Below are positions 1 to 5,787 of a DNA stretch of 15,249 nt, one piece after another. The stretch is taken from positions 1 through 15,249 of the forward strand of contig JAGASC010000197.1 of NCBI GenBank assembly GCA_017621905.1, given 5' to 3'. The translations under genes were made by a program, and so were the position numbers. Each line of letters starts with the position of its first letter. Position 1 is the first letter of the stretch. This stretch comes from Roseburia sp. (GTDB taxonomy: Bacteria; Bacillota; Clostridia; Lachnospirales; Lachnospiraceae). The notes below the pieces were generated by a model that was not told where the DNA came from, searched no databases, and saw only the letters and a program-made list of their open reading frames with translations.

Positions 1-75
1 CAGCTCTCTCGTCAGGTCAATTTCTGACAAAATGTTCTCCCGCAGACGATCTATTTCCTCCCCTGAAACTTTCAT
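1..75 (-). CDS. TadA/CpaF-type secretion ATPase, N-terminal fragment
   Basis: Only the first 25 codons are visible; the gene runs off the left edge. The ATG at 73-75 lies 2 nt after the stop of the TadZ-like gene, with a GAGGGA ribosome site just upstream, so it is translationally linked to that gene. The peptide MKVSGEEIDRLRENILSEID is a charged amphipathic helix with no diagnostic motif. The call rests on context: in Tad/Flp pilus loci the hexameric TadA/CpaF ATPase that powers pilin assembly commonly follows TadZ. The identity is inferred; that a gene starts here is well supported. Confidence 0.55.
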   Translation of the reverse strand, partial: MKVSGEEIDRLRENILSEIDLTREL

Positions 76-77
76 CT

Positions 78-1175
78 TTATCCCTCTGCCCCCGTCAGAT
101 ACTTTCTGACATAATCTCCGAACTCGCTCCATTGTAACTGCCTTAACACGTCGGTCCCGCCGCGGATTCCCCTCGCTGAGTAGGGCAGCTCCACAACGTG
201 AATCCGCTCCTCCCAATCACCCAATAAAGGCGGCACATCACCAGGCGGCCGTGCATCACCTGATGCCCCCGGTATCTCCCACGTACCCGCCAGACCGGCC
301 AGAAACTGATTCAATTGGCAGGAAAAAAGAAATCCCTGCTTCATGGGACAATAGATACTGCTGCAGCTTTCCAGCATACGCATCAGATCATTTACCCCAT
401 CTCCAAAATCAATAATAACCGTCTCAAAATCCGTCTCTTCCTCCAAAAAAGTAAGAAACTCCGTGTAATCCTCCCAGGTCATTTCATGCAGATTCTCAGC
501 ACTGTGAAAGGGCGGAATATAAGACACCCCTCTTGTCTCGTAGACGCATCTCCAGAACGCTTCCGGGTGTAAACGTCCATTCCGGATGCGAAGTATAATA
601 TCCCCCATATCACAATCCCCTTCCAGCTGAAACAATTCCATAAAGCCGGAATAGTCCATAAAATTTAAGTACAGCACACTCCGTTTTTCCGAGAGAAGAG
701 ACGCAAATATCATTGAAAAGGGTATCTGCATTTCATGATGAATGGGCGAATAAACGCCAATCACCTCAAGCTTTGAAGCAGTTCTCCCCGCAGCGGCCGC
801 CACGGCCACGCGCTGCCCCATTAATGCCTGCATTTCATGCAAAATGGAATCCATCGGCTGATAGCGAAACACATCCGCCACCCGCGCCGATGTTCCTGAC
901 TGGTAGGTTCCCTCCTCCGCCACAAACTCCGGCACATAATCCTTTAATCGAAGCAAAGGCATCCCCTGCTCCTCCACTGCCCCCTGCGCGGCATCAAAGC
1001 CACGTCCAAGCAATACAACATCAAACACATGATTTCCAATGGCAGCAAGAAACTTTTCCAGCGTTGAAAACGCATGCACGGTTATTTCTTCCGCCTTATG
1101 ATCCACAAGATATGTGACAAACCGGTTTCTGTATCCCTCCTCCGTGTCACAGACCGCTACCGTAAGTTTATTCAA
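78..1175 (-). CDS. TadZ/CpaE-like pilus assembly protein with degenerate P-loop
   Basis: Probable Tad/Flp pilus localisation or assembly protein of the ParA/MinD-like TadZ (CpaE) family, cytoplasmic, about 365 aa. Residues 1 to about 110 resemble an atypical receiver domain (LTVAVCDTEE at the start, DVVLLG near 55-60). From about residue 138 comes the ATPase-like fold: VIGVYSP takes the place of the P-loop strand, YLNFMDYSGF follows, and a Walker-B-like VIIDFGDG lies near 255. The Walker A Lys-Thr is missing, so nucleotide hydrolysis is doubtful. The reading frame also allows a GTG start at 1181. The TTG at 1173-1175 is preferred because GGGGGTG lies about 6 nt upstream of it. The start overlaps the 3' end of the prepilin peptidase gene, and the stop is 2 nt before the next gene, so the three form one operon. 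Family assignment is by motif and context. Confidence 0.72.
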   Translation of the reverse strand: MNKLTVAVCDTEEGYRNRFVTYLVDHKAEEITVHAFSTLEKFLAAIGNHVFDVVLLGRGFDAAQGAVEEQGMPLLRLKDYVPEFVAEEGTYQSGTSARVADVFRYQPMDSILHEMQALMGQRVAVAAAAGRTASKLEVIGVYSPIHHEMQIPFSMIFASLLSEKRSVLYLNFMDYSGFMELFQLEGDCDMGDIILRIRNGRLHPEAFWRCVYETRGVSYIPPFHSAENLHEMTWEDYTEFLTFLEEETDFETVIIDFGDGVNDLMRMLESCSSIYCPMKQGFLFSCQLNQFLAGLAGTWEIPGASGDARPPGDVPPLLGDWEERIHVVELPYSARGIRGGTDVLRQLQWSEFGDYVRKYLTGAEG

Positions 1176-1620
1176 TCGCACACCCCCAAACTACAACAAA
1201 ATATCCAATCAAAATAGCAACCGAAAAGTGTATCTGTGTTCTCTCCTTTCCTAAAAATCCACAAAATTTTCTTTCCCGGACAAGCTTTCCCACACCAATC
1301 ATCCCTGCCGCCACAATCGCTGCCGGAATCAAAAGTAAAAGCTGTCTCGTTGATATAAATCCTCCTGCTACGGAAAATAATTTGATATCGCCTGCGCCAA
1401 GCGCACGCATCTGAAATAAAAGAAATAATAAGATAACCGGAATAGAAACGTTCACAAGATAGTGAACTATACCCGCACTTCCTTCCCCCATGATTCGAAA
1501 TGCAAGTCCCCAAATCAGTCCGGAAGCAATCAGCCGGTTACTGATACGCGCTTCCTTAAAATCTGTCACCACCGCCATTGAAAGAAATGTCAGCAGTGTC
1601 AGTTGTCCAATCTCCCCAAT
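1168..1620 (-). CDS. Prepilin peptidase, A24 family (TadV/CpaA type)
   Basis: Membrane aspartic protease that cleaves the leader of Flp-type prepilins. The two catalytic aspartates are visible: D20 in TDFKEARISN and D78 in the GxGD motif ALGAGDIKL (150-aa numbering). Several hydrophobic segments surround them, and the length fits single-domain TadV/CpaA enzymes, which lack the methylase domain. The only ATG in frame (1576-1578, giving 136 aa) lacks a ribosome site and would cut off half of the first membrane helix. The frame stays open 14 codons further up to an ATT at 1618-1620, preceded by GAGGTG and sitting about 27 nt below a good promoter. I therefore place the start at ATT. A one-base indel in the GGGG run at 1614-1617 is the alternative. 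First gene of the pilus operon; its 3' end overlaps tadZ. Confidence 0.85.
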   Translation of the reverse strand: MGEIGQLTLLTFLSMAVVTDFKEARISNRLIASGLIWGLAFRIMGEGSAGIVHYLVNVSIPVILLFLLFQMRALGAGDIKLFSVAGGFISTRQLLLLIPAAIVAAGMIGVGKLVRERKFCGFLGKERTQIHFSVAILIGYFVVVWGCAIE

Positions 1621-1624
1621 TCAT

Positions 1625-1630
1625 CACCTC
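1625..1630 (-). promoter_or_regulatory. Ribosome-binding site pointing to an ATT start
   Basis: On the minus strand this reads GAGGTG, four bases before the ATT at 1618-1620 (six from the GAGG core). The ATG that overlaps its end (1622-1624) is too close to use it and opens a different frame that stops after about 22 codons. No other purine-rich site precedes the in-frame ATG at 1578. Confidence 0.55.
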
Positions 1631-1653
1631 TTTTTCTCTTGTTTGTAAGTGGG

Positions 1654-1682
1654 ATTATAGCAACCCATTTTCCCTTTGTCCA
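1654..1682 (-). promoter_or_regulatory. Sigma-A type promoter of the tad operon
   Basis: The minus strand has TGGACA (1677-1682), a 17-nt spacer, and a perfect TATAAT (1654-1659). Predicted transcription start is near 1647, about 27 nt before the proposed ATT start of the prepilin peptidase gene. It sits just downstream of bofA, so the pilus genes need not depend on bofA transcription. Confidence 0.75.
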
Positions 1683-1718
1683 TAGTTTTTTCAAATTTTC
1701 TCTACATTTGTAACTTTT

Positions 1719-1991
1719 TCACAAAAAATTGCAGGCTAAAATTGCATACAACAGCGCAACCCCGCTAAATCCAAGGGTTCCGGATGTCAAAAGACTTACC
1801 GGATTGATGCCTACCGCCACATCAATTCCCTGTGCCGCCAGGAAATCATTCACAAAAAAAATACAGATTACCCCCAAAACAAGGCGCACCAGGAAATTCA
1901 AAAGGATCTGCGCCCGCTGCTTTAACAGCGCAATCAACAATACCAGTCCGCAGGCTCCCCCCACCGCAACAAAAGAAATTACATGATCCAT
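1719..1991 (-). CDS. bofA: Pro-sigma-K processing inhibitor BofA family protein
   Basis: Small integral membrane protein, 90 aa, close to the length of B. subtilis BofA. In B. subtilis, BofA sits in the mother-cell membrane around the forespore and restrains the SpoIVFB protease that activates sigma-K. Visible here are two hydrophobic stretches (about 4-22 and 33-50) and the family's C-terminal signature: a FFVNDFL segment, then GINPVSLLTSGTLGFSGVALLY, which matches the usual Asn-Pro and LGxxGv pattern. The frame is open up to 2042, but the ATG at 1989-1991 has an ideal GGAGGG site and gives the family-typical length. No terminator is clear downstream. Its partner yaaL-like gene is divergent here rather than in line as in Bacillus. 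Confidence 0.85.
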   Translation of the reverse strand: MDHVISFVAVGGACGLVLLIALLKQRAQILLNFLVRLVLGVICIFFVNDFLAAQGIDVAVGINPVSLLTSGTLGFSGVALLYAILACNFL

Positions 1992-2149
1992 TTTCCCTCC
2001 AACCCGAAACATTTTTGAAATTCTGACTCTCTGTCCCCACAATATGATTCTTGATATGCCTCTTTGTTCTATCTTTCTGTTTGCAGTATATGTATGCGGA
2101 TATTTTCTCTTTTATGACAGGCTCTGCTGTTACTGTTCTTCCATATTTT

Positions 2150-2283
2150 GTAACTGTTCAGTACCTTCACAGTTACGACCGCAAGCCCATTAAAATCGCT
2201 TCGCGATGGGGGCTTGCTCCTGCAATTTCTACGTTTTCTCACGGACTATGCAGCAAGTGCATAGTCCTGCCTTGAACAGTTAC
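2150..2283. mobile_element. 134-bp MITE-like element with 11-bp inverted repeats and 8-bp target duplication
   Basis: The element starts GTAACTGTTCA (2150-2160) and ends TGAACAGTTAC (2273-2283), a perfect 11-bp terminal inverted repeat. It is flanked by CATATTTT at 2142-2149 and again at 2284-2291. Inside are two strong hairpins: GCAAGCCC/GGGCTTGC (2181-2188 with 2210-2217, plus an inner ATCGC/GCGAT), and GGACTATGC/GCATAGTCC (2243-2251 with 2259-2267). No coding sequence is present. Ends starting GTAA and an 8-bp duplication are hallmarks of the IS66 family, so a non-autonomous IS66-type derivative is the best guess. It lies in the bofA/DUF2508 divergent region. Confidence 0.72.
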
Positions 2284-2309
2284 CATATTTTCTATATTTT
2301 TTCCGTATT

Positions 2310-2338
2310 TTGTATAGACCTGGATTTATTTGTTTATA
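2310..2338 (+). promoter_or_regulatory. Possible promoter for the DUF2508 gene
   Basis: TTGTAT (2310-2315), a 17-nt spacer and TTTATA (2333-2338) lie about 75 nt before the gene. An overlapping alternative is TTTATT (2325-2330) with TATAAT (2346-2351) at 15-nt spacing. Both are imperfect. It starts about 20 nt beyond the MITE, so the insertion has displaced whatever lay further upstream. Confidence 0.35.
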
Positions 2339-2411
2339 CTGGGAATATAATAATACTAAGACGGCTTCGCCATCCGTTTTTGATGGCGTGATCAAAGACG
2401 CAGGAGGATGT

Positions 2412-2621
2412 ATGTTACGTTTTTTTCACAGTGAAGAAGCGAATGATGAACACTATACTCTGCTTATGAATGACCTCCACCAGACTGCTCAGGACCTACA
2501 GGACGCTTACCGCAATCTGGAAAATGTTGTTGACCCGGATTTGATTGACTGCTGCATCTACGAATTATATTCTGTCCAGATGCGCTATAAATTTCTGCTT
2601 AACAGCATAAAAAAATTATGA
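2412..2621 (+). CDS. DUF2508 (YaaL-like) small protein
   Basis: A 69-aa soluble, charged, helical protein. The C-terminal half reads DPDLIDCCIYELYSVQMRYKFLL; the pattern DPDLID, then YEL and RYxxL, is typical of the DUF2508/YaaL family, whose function is unknown. In B. subtilis yaaL sits directly before bofA, and here it is bofA's divergent neighbour, which supports the call. The frame is open from 2310, but AGGAGG at 2402-2407 is placed for the ATG at 2412, and the family length agrees. A GATGGCG/CGCCATC hairpin lies in its leader (about 2369-2389). Confidence 0.75.
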   Translation: MLRFFHSEEANDEHYTLLMNDLHQTAQDLQDAYRNLENVVDPDLIDCCIYELYSVQMRYKFLLNSIKKL

Positions 2622-2679
2622 CTTCGCCAGCCATCTCCGATCATTTGTAACTTCACGGCCCCTATTATCGAAGTATCAG

Positions 2680-2705
2680 GTTACTGTTCACTCCGTTCCA
2701 GTAAC
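2680..2705. mobile_element. 26-bp mini-insertion with 8-bp target duplication
   Basis: A 26-bp palindrome-like unit with arms GTTACTG (2680-2686) and CAGTAAC (2699-2705) is flanked by AGTATCAG on both sides (2672-2679 and 2706-2713). The direct repeat is exactly 8 bp; the next bases differ on both sides. The inner part begins TTCA, as in the 134-bp element, but the outer arms read GTTAC...GTAAC, opposite to that element. It is best read as a minimal transposon relic or footprint. It lies between the DUF2508 gene and the promoter of the DUF1858 gene. Confidence 0.6.
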
Positions 2706-2744
2706 AGTATCAGCGACTTACGTTGTAAAAACAGTAAAGTTACC

Positions 2745-2773
2745 TTGCAACTTTTCATAAGTTGTATTATAAT
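2745..2773 (+). promoter_or_regulatory. Sigma-A type promoter with long leader, DUF1858 gene
   Basis: TTGCAA (2745-2750), a 17-nt spacer and a perfect TATAAT (2768-2773). Predicted transcription start is near 2781, which gives a leader of about 255 nt before the ATG at 3037. Confidence 0.7.
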
Positions 2774-2780
2774 TACCACA

Positions 2781-3036
2781 TTGCAGCACAATCCGTGCCT
2801 GCAAGCAACGTAAAAAATCAGAAAAATCTTCTGCCTTTGTAAGCTGCAAAATCTTTGCAGGCAGAAAAACGCAGCAAGTTGAGTTGCATTTTCTTCAAAA
2901 AAGGATGGAAATTTTCTGTCCTTCACGCGCCTAAGACGCGGGCAGTCGCATTTTTCTTCGAAAAACAAGGAGAAAAATCCTCTGCTCCTGCAATGGCAGT
3001 CGCATTTTTCTTCGAAAAACAAGGAGGATTATAAAT
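2781..3036 (+). promoter_or_regulatory. Long structured leader with 54-nt repeat and duplicated ribosome-site region
   Basis: This non-coding stretch precedes the DUF1858 gene. A 32-nt block ending in AACAAGGAG occurs at 2941-2972 and identically at 2995-3026, a period of 54 nt. A weaker third copy lies around 2880-2908. Each exact copy holds a TTTTTC-TTC-GAAAAA hairpin immediately before its AAGGAG. Further up, CTGCAAA/TTTGCAG (around 2844-2860) can form another stem. A short frame, MAVAFFFEKQGGL, runs 2993-3034 and stops 2 nt before the gene, but it has no ribosome site of its own. No known riboswitch fold is recognised. The repeat itself is certain; a regulatory role is inferred. Confidence 0.5.
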
Positions 3037-3246
3037 ATGCCACAAGTAACAAAATCAACCATGATCGGTGAATTACTTCAGATCGACCAGAATATCGCGC
3101 CAATTCTTTTAAATATCGGTATGCACTGCCTTGGATGCCCATCTTCTCAGATGGAGACCATCGAGGAAGCTGCTATGGTACATGGAATCGATCCGGATTC
3201 CCTGGTAAAGGAAATCAACGATTTTCTTGCAAAAGACCTTGCATAA
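3037..3246 (+). CDS. DUF1858 redox-disulfide domain protein
   Basis: A 69-aa soluble protein of the DUF1858 family, often called the hybrid-cluster-protein-associated redox disulfide domain. The family signature is plain: MIGELLQIDQ at the N-terminus, then GMHCLGCPSS with a CxxC pair (C31, C34), then METIEEAAMVHGID. The CxxC motif suggests a redox or metal role, but no substrate is established. The start is secure: AAGGAGG at 3021-3027, 9 nt from the ATG. Single gene with its own promoter (2745-2773) and terminator (3281-3308). Confidence 0.88.
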   Translation: MPQVTKSTMIGELLQIDQNIAPILLNIGMHCLGCPSSQMETIEEAAMVHGIDPDSLVKEINDFLAKDLA

Positions 3247-3280
3247 GAAAATATGTACCTGTCAGGTGCATGACATAAAA

Positions 3281-3308
3281 AATCCGGGATACCTTCCCGG
3301 ATTTTTTT
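3281..3308. terminator. Bidirectional rho-independent terminator
   Basis: AATCCGGGA (3281-3289) pairs perfectly with TCCCGGATT (3295-3303) around a 5-nt loop. It is followed by a T-run on the plus strand (3302-3308) and by an A-run on the left (3277-3282) that becomes a T-run on the minus strand. It can therefore stop both the DUF1858 transcript and the convergent mecA transcript. Confidence 0.9.
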
Positions 3309-3360
3309 GTGGCAAAATGCCATATCGCCTTTTATCAGGCATAATTTTTCATTTTTCAGC

Positions 3361-4182
3361 TTATAATCCTGCTAATGTCTGAAGCGCATTTCCCTTTATG
3401 ATACTGTGATAATGCTCCTGGAAAAATGCCCCTATTGCCGGTGTATATGCCTGCTGAATGGCATATTCCGAAAGAATGTTGCACACTTTATTGAACTCTT
3501 CCGGAGTCTGTCTGCTCCCTCTTACCAGCAGGTAATACTTATGCGTAGACTCATTTTTATATAAATCATTAGAGCCTTTATAGAAGCCATCCAGAATATG
3601 CGCAAGCCGCGTCACTTCTGCCAGTTCGTTGAAAATAAACAGCTTTGTAATATCTACAAGTACGTTCACCGGATTTTCTTCTTTTTTCTTTTTCCCACCA
3701 TCGGATGAGGTGGCGCCGTTTTCTTTCTGCCAGGCTTCTGCGGCTTGCTTTCGTTCTTCCTGAATCTTCTGAAATAACCCCAGAATATCATCTGCTCCCT
3801 CGGAGGCGGCAGACATTTCACTGCTGCCATAAGTGTCCTCAAAAAGGTCCTCCGGATCCGGATCCGAAAACTTGGAAAATCGGGTGTCCAGCTCCTCGGG
3901 ATATTCCACCTTTGTAATCACCAGTATAATCGTATCGGCCGACAAAGGTATCGCTTCTATCATAAGCGGAATGTCATCTGCTTCAAATCCAAATTCATAG
4001 GCTGCCTGCTGCATCATATCCCGGAACAAAAGCTTTGCTTTCTCCGTTCCGTATGCCAGCTCACTGAGCTTAATCTGGCGCTCTGCCAGGTCTTCTCTGG
4101 TAAGTGTACAGCGAATCTGATTTTCATTCACTTTTTCAATTTTCATATCAATAACACGTCCTTCCGTAACTTGAATATTCAT
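3361..4182 (-). CDS. mecA: Adaptor protein MecA
   Basis: Adaptor that delivers substrates to the ClpC-ClpP protease; in Bacillus it targets ComK. The family N-terminus MKIEKVNENQIRCTLTREDL is clear, followed by an acidic low-complexity linker (about residues 105-170) and a C-terminal domain that would bind ClpC (TKLFIFNELAEVTRLAHIL onward). Two starts are possible. The ATG at 4182 has AAGG eight bases upstream and lies about 20 nt below a strong promoter. The ATG at 4146 begins at the family-typical MKIEK, but its GGAAGGA site is 12 nt away. The longer form adds only MNIQVTEGRVID. It is monocistronic and ends at the shared terminator. Confidence 0.88.
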   Translation of the reverse strand: MNIQVTEGRVIDMKIEKVNENQIRCTLTREDLAERQIKLSELAYGTEKAKLLFRDMMQQAAYEFGFEADDIPLMIEAIPLSADTIILVITKVEYPEELDTRFSKFSDPDPEDLFEDTYGSSEMSAASEGADDILGLFQKIQEERKQAAEAWQKENGATSSDGGKKKKEENPVNVLVDITKLFIFNELAEVTRLAHILDGFYKGSNDLYKNESTHKYYLLVRGSRQTPEEFNKVCNILSEYAIQQAYTPAIGAFFQEHYHSIIKGNALQTLAGL

Positions 4183-4209
4183 CCGGAAAACCTTGTAAAC
4201 TGTACATCT

Positions 4210-4238
4210 ATTATAATCAAATGCTCTATTGATGTAAA
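4210..4238 (-). promoter_or_regulatory. Sigma-A type promoter of mecA
   Basis: The minus strand has TTTACA (4233-4238), a 17-nt spacer and a perfect TATAAT (4210-4215). Transcription would begin near 4203. Confidence 0.8.
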
Positions 4239-4331
4239 GTATGCCTTTTTATTAAATCTTTGTAAAGATAAAATTTTGTGCTAAATTTTTAACGCTTTTT
4301 TGTGGAAAATTAACAAACTTTACAAAAATAG

Positions 4332-4360
4332 TTGTAAATTGAAACACTTCATGCTATAAA
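4332..4360 (+). promoter_or_regulatory. Sigma-A type promoter of the kinase gene
   Basis: TTGTAA (4332-4337), a 17-nt spacer and TATAAA (4355-4360). The predicted start near 4367 leaves a leader of only about 14 nt before the GTG at 4381. The intergenic space shared with mecA is AT-rich. Confidence 0.6.
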
Positions 4361-4380
4361 CATATGCATGAGATGTATGT

Positions 4381-5787
4381 GTGTCACGCTTTGAAAGGAG
4401 CAGATCTCACATAAAAGCATTTGTTTTGTTCGGTAAATACCGGGTAGTCTCCACCCTTGGTACCGGAGGATCCAGTACCGTTTATCTTGCCGAACATCTG
4501 AAATTGAAGGTTTATCGCGCGATCAAATGTATCCCCAAAGACATGGCCGGTAAAACTTCATTCTCTTTAGAAGAGTCATTCCAAAATGAAAAGCCTTTCC
4601 CAAATGAGAAGCCTTTCTTACGGGAAGCAGACCTTCTAAAAAATCTTAATCACCCGGGAATCCCCCTGATATATGACATCGAGGAAGACGATGCTTTCAT
4701 ATATATCATTGAAGAATTTATCCAGGGTGAATCATTGGAGTCTTTTGTACTCCATCAGGAAACGATTCCACAGGAACTGATTTTAAACGTAGGCATCCAA
4801 CTGTGTGATATACTGGATTATCTGCATCAGTTATCTCCATACCCTATCCTGTATCAGGATTTAAAACCGGAGCATATTATAGTATGCGGAAAACAGTTAA
4901 AATTAATCGACTTTGGCATTGCTTCTTTTTTTACCGGTTCTGGCAAAAATTTCCAATTATACGGAACGGACGGGTTTACAGCCCCGGAAGCCTTACATGG
5001 ACTTCCCGTCACACCCGCCGCCGACATTTATGGTCTGGGCAGAATACTGGAATTTCTGGCAAATGCCAGCCCGGAATGCTCACCCGGCCTCTATGACATT
5101 ATCAAACAGGCTGCTGCCGAGGATCCGTCCGAACGATTTCCTACCGCAGCCAGTCTGAAAACGGCACTGACCAGTGTCGGGAACACTACGCAAAGACGCA
5201 CATCACATCTCATTCGAAATATAGCCGTTATCGGAAGCAAAGCCGGCGCAGGTGCCACCCACATAGCGGTTTCCCTTGTCAGCTTCATGAACAAAAAGGG
5301 AATGCCTGCCGTATACATATCGGCAGATCAGTCAGACACGCTTGAGGCAATGGCACAGACCAATCCACATTTCAAAGAACAGGATGGCATATTCTATTAT
5401 GCCTATTTCCGTGGTATGCCGGACTATGGAAGCGGAGTGGTAAGCCCGCTTCTGGATCAGTGCTGCCAAATTTGGGACTACGGTGCCCGCCAGCTGATAC
5501 CATCGGAGCTCAACAACTTCGATCTGGTCATCTATGTCTTTGGCGGAAGTGATTGGGATATGCCCCAGGCACTTGCCGGCGGCAATCGTCTCGCCCTGAT
5601 TTCTCAGAGTGTCTTTATCTGCAACCATGAGAATAAAAGAGCCGCCAGAAAGTATGCCAGGCTGCAGGGAAAAAAGGTCTATTGCTTCCCCTGCGACCCG
5701 GATCCTTACCGTGTTTCGTCCGAAAAAGAACGGCTTATTTCATCCATACTCCACAGGAAAGGAGGGAACAAACATTTTTGGTTTTGA
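4381..5787 (+). CDS. Ser/Thr protein kinase fused to a TadZ/MinD-like ATPase domain
   Basis: A two-domain cytoplasmic protein of 468 aa. Residues 18 to about 270 form a Hanks-type kinase: glycine loop LGTGGSSTVYLA (26-37), ATP lysine K49 in RAIK, helix-C glutamate E82, catalytic loop YQDLKPEH (158-165) with D160 and K162, DFG at 177-179, and APE in FTAPEAL. The usual His-Arg of HRD is Tyr-Gln, and the metal-binding Asn is H165, so activity may be altered. From about 279, IAVIGSKAGAGATH begins a ParA/MinD-like domain with a TH-type P-loop, related to the TadZ proteins here. No transmembrane segment or PASTA repeats are seen. The only canonical start is GTG 4381, with a poor ribosome site. A good AAAGGAG at 4394-4400 points to ATA 4411 instead. 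The second ATPase gene overlaps its end. Confidence 0.82.
   Translation: MSRFERSRSHIKAFVLFGKYRVVSTLGTGGSSTVYLAEHLKLKVYRAIKCIPKDMAGKTSFSLEESFQNEKPFPNEKPFLREADLLKNLNHPGIPLIYDIEEDDAFIYIIEEFIQGESLESFVLHQETIPQELILNVGIQLCDILDYLHQLSPYPILYQDLKPEHIIVCGKQLKLIDFGIASFFTGSGKNFQLYGTDGFTAPEALHGLPVTPAADIYGLGRILEFLANASPECSPGLYDIIKQAAAEDPSERFPTAASLKTALTSVGNTTQRRTSHLIRNIAVIGSKAGAGATHIAVSLVSFMNKKGMPAVYISADQSDTLEAMAQTNPHFKEQDGIFYYAYFRGMPDYGSGVVSPLLDQCCQIWDYGARQLIPSELNNFDLVIYVFGGSDWDMPQALAGGNRLALISQSVFICNHENKRAARKYARLQGKKVYCFPCDPDPYRVSSEKERLISSILHRKGGNKHFWF
5758..5765 (+). promoter_or_regulatory. Strong ribosome-binding site before an ATT codon
   Basis: AAAGGAGG ends 8 nt before ATT 5774. No ATG, GTG or TTG in any frame follows within the normal spacing, apart from out-of-frame TTG triplets that hit early stops. 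Confidence 0.6.

Noticed and set aside
2141..2291. Riboswitch in the bofA/DUF2508 intergenic region
   Set aside because: The hairpins lie inside an inverted-repeat element with target duplication, so mobile-element structure explains them better.
2681..3022. Cysteine-rich minus-strand frame with repeated FFEEKCDC
   Set aside because: It is the antisense of the 54-nt repeated leader, has no ribosome site, and the repetition comes from the DNA repeat.
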